Below, piece after piece: positions 42,664 through 48,922 of a DNA stretch of 48,922 nt. Made by a program: the position numbers and the translations under genes. Within the stretch, counting starts at the first letter, position 1. Each line of letters begins with the position of its first letter. This stretch comes from an uncultured Faecalitalea sp. (lineage in GTDB: Bacteria; Bacillota_I; Bacilli_A; Erysipelotrichales; Erysipelotrichaceae): assembly GCA_946408025.1 (NCBI GenBank), contig CAMJQJ010000007.1:1-48922 (forward strand). The letters are read 5' to 3'. Under the pieces are notes generated by a model, which did no database searches, was not told the origin of the DNA, and saw only the letters and a list, made by a program, of their open reading frames with translations.

Positions 42664-42667
42664 TACT

Positions 42668-43618
42668 GTGTTAGAATTCTACAAAACATTTGAAGATGGT
42701 ACACGCAAGATAGATGCAGCTGAACCAGGTTGCTGGATCAATGCGGTAGCACCCACAGAAGAAGAAAGAAATTATCTGATTGAAGAAATTGGAGTTTTGC
42801 CTGAATTTGTAAAATCTTCTTTGGATGAAGAAGAAAGTTCACATATTGATTACGATGATGATTTTAGACAGACATTGGTTATTGTTGACTATCCTAGTGC
42901 AGATGATGAACAGACTGGAGAAGATTTTACAACTTTGCAATATACAACATTGCCATTAGGTGTTGTAATCTTAAAAGGATATATCGTAACAATTTCTTTA
43001 CATGAAAATTACAATATTGAAGATATGGCTCAGCAGCGAATCAAAGGAATTGATACACGTTTAAAGACGCGTTTTTTATTGTTGTTATTTTTACGCATAT
43101 CACAACGCTATCTTATTTACTTAAGACAGATTGATCGTTTATCTTCAAGAACTGAAATGCGTTTACATCAGTCTATGCAAAACAAAGAACTGATACAGAT
43201 GCTGGGGCTAGAAAAGTCTTTAGTATATTTTTCAACATCTTTAAAATCTGTTGAAATTACTTTAAATAAAATTAGACGAGGAAAGCAAATTAAGTTATAT
43301 GAAGAGGACGAAGACTTATTAGAAGATGTAATGATTGAGGTCCATCAGGCTATTGAGATGTGTAACATCTATTCAAACATTTTGTCTGGTACAATGGATG
43401 CATTTGCAAGTGTTATTTCTAATAACTTGAATATTGTTATGAAGGTTTTAACAGTTATTACCATAGTAATGTCTATTCCAAATATTATCTTTAGTTTCTA
43501 TGGGATGAATGTTGATGGACTTCCATTTGCGTCTAGTATTTGGATTCCGATTGGTATTGCGGTGATTGCTTGTGCGGTTGCAACATATATCTTTTCAAAA
43601 AAAGATATGTTTCATTAG
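42668..43618 (+). CDS. CorA-type Mg2+ (divalent metal) transporter
   Basis: This is a 316 aa CorA-family channel: a large cytoplasmic N-terminal domain, a long helix, then two C-terminal membrane segments. The signature YGMNVDGLPF (GMN) closes the first membrane helix near residue 283, and the protein ends in a basic KKDMFH tail. I place the start at GTG 42668 (MLEFYKTFEDGTRK) behind GGAGGGG. The in-frame ATG 42590 in the track has no SD and reads through the leader hairpin. Mg2+ is the usual substrate, but Co2+, Ni2+ or Zn2+ are possible in the family. A leader ORF and hairpins precede it. Confidence 0.93.
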   Translation: MLEFYKTFEDGTRKIDAAEPGCWINAVAPTEEERNYLIEEIGVLPEFVKSSLDEEESSHIDYDDDFRQTLVIVDYPSADDEQTGEDFTTLQYTTLPLGVVILKGYIVTISLHENYNIEDMAQQRIKGIDTRLKTRFLLLLFLRISQRYLIYLRQIDRLSSRTEMRLHQSMQNKELIQMLGLEKSLVYFSTSLKSVEITLNKIRRGKQIKLYEEDEDLLEDVMIEVHQAIEMCNIYSNILSGTMDAFASVISNNLNIVMKVLTVITIVMSIPNIIFSFYGMNVDGLPFASSIWIPIGIAVIACAVATYIFSKKDMFH

Positions 43619-43633
43619 TAAATAATTTAAATG

Positions 43634-43675
43634 ACGAACTTCGATAGATTCAATATCTTTAGAGGTTCGCTTTTA
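43634..43675 (+). terminator. Terminator after the corA-like gene
   Basis: CGAAC/GTTCG and AGAT/ATCT stems form an imperfect hairpin followed by four T residues. It is weaker than the hairpin at 43741. Confidence 0.55.
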
Positions 43676-43740
43676 TAGTTTTTATTAAAAAATAGTTAAT
43701 AGGTAGGATAATGTATTTGTTTTTCGATTAAAAGATAAAG

Positions 43741-43783
43741 AAAAAGGTTTGATCCTCATACAGTAGAGGTATCAAACCTTTTT
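43741..43783 (-). terminator. Bidirectional terminator between corA-like and thiT
   Basis: AAAAAGGTTTGAT pairs with ATCAAACCTTTTT over 13 bases, plus CCTC/GAGG inside, with one bulged T. Both strands have T runs, so it can end the converging transcripts. Confidence 0.85.
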
Positions 43784-43835
43784 ATGTCAATTGCTTATAG
43801 ATCAATTTTGTATACAGTTACAATCATTTACTGTC

Positions 43836-44345
43836 TTATTTCTTGATTCTTGGTTCTAATGCTTTATACAATAAAGGAATAATTATTAACCCTATGATTA
43901 AGGTTGGAATCATATAAGTAGCCTGGTAAACGATGCTTCCCCATAAATCAACGCCCCATACTACTGTGCCGGAAATAGTTGAACAAACAAAACGAATAAA
44001 GTTGGTTACGAACACACCAGTATAGAAATAACCAAAGTTTGGAAATAAACATGCAATTCCATATACGCTGAATGCAAATAAATAGTCAAGTAGGAAACCA
44101 AGTAAATTAGCTGTATACATTGGCCCTGTTACGAATTGAGCAAAAACAGAGACAAAAGATACTAATAATCCTTTTTTCCATCCTAGGTGATAACTAGCCA
44201 TTAACAATGCAAGAGTAGAAACCCCTAGACTTCCTCCGTTTGGCATTTGGAAAATTCCTAATGTATTGACGAATGTATCCAATACCATGAATAAGGCAAC
44301 ATAAAATGCCATCAAAACTAGATCTTTTACTGATAAATTCTTCAT
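43836..44345 (-). CDS. thiT: ECF thiamine transporter S component
   Basis: This 169 aa membrane protein has six hydrophobic segments. It resembles ThiT-type substrate-binding components, which work with a shared ECF energising module not found in this window. MPNGGSLGVSTLALLMASYHLGWKKGLL fits the family's conserved loop and helix. A TPP riboswitch directly upstream supports thiamine or a thiamine precursor as substrate. I use ATG 44345 (MKNLSVKDL) with SD GGAGGT; the track start at 44405 lies in the riboswitch. The SD is part of the riboswitch's own terminator-like hairpin. Confidence 0.85.
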   Translation of the reverse strand: MKNLSVKDLVLMAFYVALFMVLDTFVNTLGIFQMPNGGSLGVSTLALLMASYHLGWKKGLLVSFVSVFAQFVTGPMYTANLLGFLLDYLFAFSVYGIACLFPNFGYFYTGVFVTNFIRFVCSTISGTVVWGVDLWGSIVYQATYMIPTLIIGLIIIPLLYKALEPRIKK

Positions 44346-44372
44346 AAAAAAACACCTCCATGTTTGAGGCGT
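44346..44372 (-). terminator. TPP expression platform: hairpin that also holds the thiT SD
   Basis: On the minus strand ACGCCTC pairs with GAGGTGT (one G-T wobble) around AAACATG, followed by seven T residues and then at once the ATG. The right arm includes most of the GGAGGT ribosome-binding site, so this stem can both stop transcription and mask translation. Confidence 0.75.
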
Positions 44373-44404
44373 AAGGATCATTACAAAAATATCAAATACT
44401 TTCA

Positions 44405-44488
44405 TAGACTCCCTACGCTAGCATTACCTAGTTCAGGTCATAAGGGACCGTTATCATAACATCTCAGCCAAAATTGGCGCCCCTGTCT
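44405..44488 (-). ncRNA. TPP (THI-box) riboswitch
   Basis: The minus strand reads GGGGCGCC, then GGCTGAGAT in the J3-2 pyrimidine pocket. It continues GACCTGAACTAGGTAATGCTAGCGTAGGGAGTC, the complete THI-box core. It lies upstream of the thiamine transporter gene, so TPP should switch the gene off. Confidence 0.95.
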
Positions 44489-44498
44489 TGACAGTTCT

Positions 44499-44526
44499 AT
44501 TATAGATATTTTTTTTAATGATGCAA
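44499..44526 (-). promoter_or_regulatory. Promoter of the TPP riboswitch-thiT transcript
   Basis: On the minus strand TTGCAT, a 16 bp spacer and TATAAT place the start near 44492, just before the aptamer. The -35 overlaps the end of the upstream metallophosphoesterase gene. Confidence 0.65.
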
Positions 44527-45372
44527 GTTAAAATAATAAATTTCTGGTGTAGACAACATGCGAACATTAACATTTGTACAACCAACTCCACTAGAAATAA
44601 TATAATCAAAGCTTAAATTTCTCGAAATTGATCGATTTAACTGAGTGGCATTTTCAATTTTTCTATAACCACCAATGATTGGATAGGTTACTTGGGTCCC
44701 GTGGGAATGTCCCGCAAGGGCTAAAGAGATAGGATGTGAAGCAAGAGTTTCATTAATCAAAGTATCTGGATAGTGGCTCACAAGTAAGTTATATTCATCT
44801 GAACTTAAATTAGATAATGCTTGTTCAAAGTTTGGCTGAGGAGATAAACCAATTAAACGAATAGATGCAGTAGATTGATTTCCAATCTTAACATTGACAT
44901 CACTTAAAATTTCGAACTGGCTATTGGAATAAATGTTATTTACAGTATTTAACATTGTTTCATCTAACTGATCTTTTTCACCAAGAACCGCAAATTTACC
45001 TAAAGGAGCATCAATTTTTGATAAAAAATTGATTAAAAGCTGATTGTTTTCATCGTTGATCTGATCAGATGAATCATAAAGATCACCACCAAATATCACA
45101 ACATCTGGAGCTAGATCATAAATGGTGTTAAAGAGATTTTCAGTTCGTTCTTGATTTTGAAATTCGCCGAATTCTAAGTCTGTGAAATAAAGGATGGAGA
45201 CATCATTCAAACTTGTTGGGATAGCTTCATCCTGCAGGGTCTGATAAATAACATTTAGATTATTAGGATTTACATAGATTGCTCGATACAAAGAAAAAGT
45301 GATCGATATCATGATACCGACAAGGATGCTTAAAAGAATGATCAGCTTTTTTTGTAGATTTGTAATTTCCAT
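44515..45372 (-). CDS. Membrane-anchored metallophosphoesterase-like protein with altered metal motifs
   Basis: This 285 aa calcineurin-like protein has an N-terminal transmembrane anchor (about residues 9-31). Of the family's metal-binding blocks, GGDLYD (GDxxD), VSHYPD and AGHSHG (GHxH) are intact. The first block reads TDLEFG instead of DxH, so a His is Glu, and the third reads LGEKD instead of GNH(D/E). Glu could still bind a metal, but loss of the Asn-His pair makes normal phosphodiesterase activity doubtful. I use ATG 45372 behind AGGGGTGA, not 45408. The substrate is unknown. Its end overlaps the thiT promoter. Confidence 0.82.
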   Translation of the reverse strand: MEITNLQKKLIILLSILVGIMISITFSLYRAIYVNPNNLNVIYQTLQDEAIPTSLNDVSILYFTDLEFGEFQNQERTENLFNTIYDLAPDVVIFGGDLYDSSDQINDENNQLLINFLSKIDAPLGKFAVLGEKDQLDETMLNTVNNIYSNSQFEILSDVNVKIGNQSTASIRLIGLSPQPNFEQALSNLSSDEYNLLVSHYPDTLINETLASHPISLALAGHSHGTQVTYPIIGGYRKIENATQLNRSISRNLSFDYIISSGVGCTNVNVRMLSTPEIYYFNLHH

Positions 45373-45419
45373 ATGTTCACCCCTATGCAAAAAATTGTAA
45401 CATATCAAATTGAAAAATC

Positions 45420-45445
45420 AAAAAAAGGATAACTTTCGTTATCCT
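45420..45445 (-). terminator. Terminator of rnj
   Basis: A perfect eight-pair stem AGGATAAC/GTTATCCT with a four-base loop (GAAA on the minus strand) is followed by a T run. It overlaps the rnj stop codon. Confidence 0.9.
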
Positions 45446-47252
45446 ATTCATGTGCAGTATTTACTTTGCGAGGTTTGCGTGTTGCTTTTCGCGCGTTTTG
45501 TAATTCTTCCATCGTAGCTTTTGAATTGATGATAACAGGAATTACGATTGGATTACGATGTGTCTTTCTATATAAGAAAGGCTCTAGTGTTGAACGAACA
45601 CAGTTTTTTAATTCAGAGAATGTCGTTTTTTCTTTCATTCTTTCCTGTAAAGAAGCATTTACAATAAATTCAGCTTCTTTAATCAATCCTTGAGAATCTT
45701 TGATGAACACAAAACCACGCGATACAATAACAGGACGCATCAAGATTTTATTGATCTTGGAATCAATGGCAATAATGACTGCCACCAATCCATTATCTGC
45801 CAATATGCGACGATCTTTTAAGACCGCAGTGGATAGCCCGCTGATGTCGTTGCCATCAACATAGATATCATCACCTTGATATCGCCAGTCACTTTGAAGA
45901 ATTTCATGATTACGCAAAATTAAGATATCTCCATTTGCACAAACAAAGATGTTTTCTTTAGGGATACCTACTTCCATAGCGGTTTGACGGTGTTGCATCA
46001 ACATTTTATATTCACCGTGTATAGGCATAAAATATCTAGGACGAATCAACTGCAACATAAGCTTTTGTTCTTCTTTAGAAGCATGCCCTGTTGTGTGTAG
46101 ATTGTTCAAAACAGATTTTGTAAGAACGGTAGCTCCAGCACGGAACAAATTGTCTACGACTTTATTAACGCTGGATGTGTTTCCTGGGATTGGATTACTG
46201 GAGAAAACGATTGTATCACCTGGTTTTAGGTGAATGTGACGATGTGTACCATTGGCAATTCGACTTAGTGCAGCCAAAGGTTCTCCCTGGCTTCCTGTAC
46301 ATATAATACAAATTTTATCATCTGGTGTATGGGCTAATTCATCCGGTGACAACATATCACTGTTCTTGATATGGATCGTACCCATTTTTCGACCAATATC
46401 CACCACGTTCTCCATGCTTCGACCAAATACGATAACTTTACGTTTGCATTTGACAGCAGCTTCAATGATTTGAGAGACACGATGTACATTTGAAGCAAAT
46501 GTCGCAACAATCAAGCGCTGTTTTGTCTTGCGCATGATTTCTAAGATTTCATCTGCTACTTTCTTTTCTGAGATAGAGAAGTCTTCAACTCCTGAATTGG
46601 TGGAATCCGACATTAATAAATCTGGCTTTAAAACTCCAATATGAGCCATTTTTTGATAATCGGCATTGGTTCCGACTGGAGTTAAGTCAAATTTAAAGTC
46701 ACCAGTATGTACGATTGTTCCGTTTGGTGTTGTGATCAATACCCCTAATGAATCCGGGATGGAGTGGATCGTATTGAAAAATCCAACGGTAAAATAACGA
46801 GTCGAAACGCGACTGTCTTCGTTGATTTCAATGATCTTTGTGTTTTCTAATCCTTTATGTTCACTTAATTTTTTTTGAATTAGAGCTTTGGCAAATCGTG
46901 GTGCATAAATCGCATCGATTTGTACTTGTTTTAATAGGAATGGGATCCCTCCAATGTGGTCCTCATGTCCATGCGTTATTACTAAAAACTTTCTTTTTTT
47001 GTTCATACGAATCAAGTGGTGATAGTCAGGAATGACATAATCGACACCCAAAAGCTCATCACCAGGAAATAAAACACCGCAGTCCACGATGCATATTTCA
47101 TTCTCGTGTTCATAACAATACATGTTTTTACCAACTTCGCCTAGTCCACCTAATGCATAGATCAGGGTATCAGTTTTTTCAACATGATTTTTGGTATGAT
47201 ATGGTTTTCTTGAGTTCGTATGCCCTAAAACGTTATTCTGTCTAGTTGGCAT
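45444..47252 (-). CDS. rnj: Ribonuclease J
   Basis: This 602 aa metallo-beta-lactamase/beta-CASP nuclease is a central mRNA-decay and RNA-maturation enzyme of Bacillota. It has an N-terminal extension of about 28 residues, then LIYALGGLGEVGKNMYCYEHE. The metal motif is ITHGHEDHIGGIP, and HTGDFKFDLTPVG follows. The beta-CASP part has CTGSQGEP, VVFSSNPIPGN and the late MPIHGEYKML. GGLGEVG is characteristic of RNase J. The SD is AGAGGAAA. I do not distinguish J1 from J2. Confidence 0.95.
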   Translation of the reverse strand: MPTRQNNVLGHTNSRKPYHTKNHVEKTDTLIYALGGLGEVGKNMYCYEHENEICIVDCGVLFPGDELLGVDYVIPDYHHLIRMNKKRKFLVITHGHEDHIGGIPFLLKQVQIDAIYAPRFAKALIQKKLSEHKGLENTKIIEINEDSRVSTRYFTVGFFNTIHSIPDSLGVLITTPNGTIVHTGDFKFDLTPVGTNADYQKMAHIGVLKPDLLMSDSTNSGVEDFSISEKKVADEILEIMRKTKQRLIVATFASNVHRVSQIIEAAVKCKRKVIVFGRSMENVVDIGRKMGTIHIKNSDMLSPDELAHTPDDKICIICTGSQGEPLAALSRIANGTHRHIHLKPGDTIVFSSNPIPGNTSSVNKVVDNLFRAGATVLTKSVLNNLHTTGHASKEEQKLMLQLIRPRYFMPIHGEYKMLMQHRQTAMEVGIPKENIFVCANGDILILRNHEILQSDWRYQGDDIYVDGNDISGLSTAVLKDRRILADNGLVAVIIAIDSKINKILMRPVIVSRGFVFIKDSQGLIKEAEFIVNASLQERMKEKTTFSELKNCVRSTLEPFLYRKTHRNPIVIPVIINSKATMEELQNARKATRKPRKVNTAHE

Positions 47253-47308
47253 ATTTTTCCTCTTTCTAATTTCGTTTTTCTTTTATCATTATAACAAACA
47301 AATATCTT

Positions 47309-47338
47309 AAAAAAAAGCAGAAGCTAAATAACTTCTGC
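47309..47338 (-). terminator. Terminator of def
   Basis: The seven-pair stem GCAGAAG/CTTCTGC around an eight-base loop that includes the def stop codon is followed by eight T residues on the minus strand. Confidence 0.9.
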
Positions 47339-47878
47339 CAACTCATCTTCTTTCCATGGATCATTTTTATCGATGCGATCATAGAATAATATACCGGATA
47401 AATGATCAATTTCATGCTGTAAGGCAATCGCAAAATACCCTTCTGCACTGATTGTCACATTATCGTCTTTGATCAAGTCATAACCACGAACTTTGATTCG
47501 TGCATGACGGAATACGTGTCCTTCATGAGCATCTTTGACTGATAAACAGCCTTCTCCGTTGTCTAAATAAGCATTTTGTACAGACTCACTGACGATTTTT
47601 GGATTGGCAAGGGCAACTTCTTGCACATTGCCTTCTTCATCGGGTACTACGACCGCAATTAATTTTTTAGGCACACCTACCTGAATTGCTGCAATTCCAA
47701 CAGCAGGTTCTAGATTGTCTCTTTCGGCAATTTCTTCATCTGTTGAATTACGTACGTATTCTAACATCGCTTCTAGAAGTTCTTTATCTTCCGCATTTAA
47801 TGGAAGTTCTACTTTTTCACTTTTTTGTCTAATTCTTGGATCTGTATCCAAGATGATATTTTCACATGTAATCTTCAT
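47324..47878 (-). CDS. def: Peptide deformylase
   Basis: This 184 aa metalloenzyme removes the N-formyl group from new proteins. All three motifs are present: GIAAIQVGVP (GxGxAAxQ, with Val-Gly-Ile here), EGCLSVKD with the metal Cys, and QHEIDHLSGILFYDRI with the two His and the catalytic Glu. The length and the 12-residue spacer between motifs suit the Gram-positive type 2 group. It has its own terminator and lies upstream of rnj on the same strand. Confidence 0.96.
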   Translation of the reverse strand: MKITCENIILDTDPRIRQKSEKVELPLNAEDKELLEAMLEYVRNSTDEEIAERDNLEPAVGIAAIQVGVPKKLIAVVVPDEEGNVQEVALANPKIVSESVQNAYLDNGEGCLSVKDAHEGHVFRHARIKVRGYDLIKDDNVTISAEGYFAIALQHEIDHLSGILFYDRIDKNDPWKEDELAEVI

Positions 47879-47977
47879 ACTATCTATCCTCGGACTCTAT
47901 TCTAGTTTATTTTTTCGCAAATGACAATTTATTTGATTATTTTTCTCAATGCTTTACACATGTGATAAAATAGGTGC

Positions 47978-48877
47978 ATGGTTAGAAAAAGACTTTCAAG
48001 AAAAGATAAAGCGCAGAAGAAATTAGAACAGAAAAAAAAGCGTACTCAGAGGTTACGTTCTTTTATTGACTTGATCATGCTGCGTAAACATAGTGATATA
48101 TATATTAATATAGCAGTTTTTATTTTGATTATTTTTGGAACGTTTATGATCGTTTCGACCAATGTAGGGCAAACCACGACAAATTCTACAGTTGTGTTGA
48201 CTACTTTGATCAAACAAATTGCTTTTTTATTTATAGCTTATTTTTGCATGTGGGCAGTGAATCATATTTTTAGCTTTCGCTGGTTTTCTAAGATTGAAAT
48301 GTTGTTTATTTTAGCAATGTCAGTATTTATGATGTTGCCTTTTGCCTTTAGTGCATCTGGAGGAAGCCAGGCATGGATTCGATTGCCAGGAGGTATAACG
48401 ATCCAACCAAGTGAATTTACTAAGCCGCTTTTGATCATCTTAATTTCATGTGCTATCTATAAGGCAAAATTGAATCCAAAGCTGCAGGAAAGATGGTCAA
48501 CTTTATTTCGTTTCCCTATTTACGCTCTTGTATTAGATATTATCTTTTTGATTCTTCAAAGAGACTTGGGAACGATGTCTATTGTTGTGATGATCTTCTT
48601 TATTTGTATATTGATTCCTGATTATTCATCAATTCGAAGAATCCAGAAGAACTTAAAGCGCCTTTTCACGGTTGGTGTTTTAGGAGTAGTGGTTCTATTT
48701 GGTATCACGAATATTGGGACTGAAATCATTGCTCATACACCTTTTTCCCATGTTGCGACTCGTATTGAAAATGCGAAAAATCCATATAATGATGTATATG
48801 GAGAAGGATACCAGCCAGCCAATTCTTTATATGGTATCGCATCAAGTAATATTATAGGAAAAGGCATCGGAGCTTCT
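47978..48877 (+). CDS. ftsW: FtsW/RodA-family SEDS glycosyltransferase, 3' truncated
   Basis: The first 300 codons of a SEDS peptidoglycan polymerase are present. A basic N-terminus of about 40 residues precedes the first membrane helix. ASGGSQAWIRLPGG, IQPSEFTKPLLIIL and LQRDLGTMSIVV are SEDS signatures. GEGYQPANSLYGIASSNIIGKGIG matches the extracellular loop of FtsW more than RodA. It is absent from the ORF track because it runs off the end. The natural sequence stops at about 48877, where adapter begins in frame, so the C-terminal helices are missing. ATG 47978 has AGGTG only one base away, so the start is uncertain. Confidence 0.88.
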
Positions 48878-48922
48878 AGATCGGAAGAGCGTCGTGTAGG
48901 GAAAGAGTGTAGATCTCGGTGG
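48878..48922. other. Illumina TruSeq adapter contamination
   Basis: All 45 terminal bases, starting AGATCGGAAGAGCGTCGTGT, match my recollection of the reverse complement of the TruSeq universal adapter. They are not biological and should be trimmed. In frame with ftsW they add a false RSEERRVGKECRSRW tail. Confidence 0.98.

Noticed and set aside
42555-42667. M-box or ykoY-type riboswitch upstream of the corA-like gene
   Set aside because: Only a short GTAGGTGAG resembles the M-box start; the rest of the conserved core is absent, and the same bases serve as SD for the leader ORF.
42590-42667. N-terminal extension of CorA from ATG 42590
   Set aside because: It has no SD, runs through the leader hairpin and contributes no family-like sequence; GTG 42668 has GGAGGGG.

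Overview
The window is 48.9 kb of AT-rich, tightly packed DNA from a low-GC Gram-positive anaerobe. The gene set (gpsB-rnpB, recU beside a class A PBP, RNase J, NiaR, glycyl radical enzymes, S-box, TPP and ZTP riboswitches, NadD-YqeK fusion) points to Bacillota. The overall style suggests Erysipelotrichia (an Erysipelotrichaceae-like gut bacterium), but I cannot prove the rank from sequence alone. No phage, transposase, CRISPR, tRNA or rRNA was found. The last 45 bases are Illumina TruSeq adapter, so this is a draft contig whose right end is artificial.

Layout. 1-10.8 kb is one long plus-strand operon. It runs murF (5' cut) - VanG-like ligase - VanT-like racemase - VanT-type membrane protein - FAD oxidoreductase - yqeG - yqeH - yhbY - nadD/yqeK fusion - rsfS - methyltransferase - udk - mtnN, and ends at a terminator. 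The ligase and racemase carry the residues tied to D-serine use, so precursors ending in D-Ala-D-Ser are predicted. 11-16 kb is an envelope cluster: a Fem transferase, two paralogous cell-wall-binding serine-hydrolase-like proteins flanking a VanY-like carboxypeptidase, and a decayed LytTR regulator. 16.7-22.4 kb holds a small membrane protein, S-box-controlled metK, a nucleotidyltransferase, a secreted NlpC/P60 protein and a MarR-MATE pair with a clear operator.

22.7-27.4 kb is a glycyl radical enzyme operon: a CxE-type enzyme of unknown substrate, its activase, a DeoR regulator and a divergent NanE-like epimerase. Then come an arylsulfotransferase-like protein, nadABC-niaR, a CPBP protease, ZTP-riboswitch-controlled pflB with pflA, and a second MATE pump. 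38.6-41.7 kb (minus) is recU-PBP1; recU appears to have a leaderless promoter. gpsB and rnpB follow on the plus strand. Next is a CorA-type transporter preceded by a 23-codon leader ORF with an acidic/proline start (PDPSE) and two competing hairpins, a possible Mg2+-sensing attenuator. The right end carries minus-strand thiT (TPP riboswitch), an altered metallophosphoesterase, rnj and def, then plus-strand ftsW, which runs into adapter.

Themes: cell-wall synthesis is spread over the window (MurF, ligase, racemase, Fem, VanY, NlpC/P60, PBP1, GpsB, FtsW). Anaerobic metabolism is represented by two glycyl radical systems, and NAD synthesis by nadABC-niaR plus nadD. The observations most worth testing are the D-Ala-D-Ser module with a split VanT, the CorA leader peptide, and the glycyl radical/NanE-like operon.
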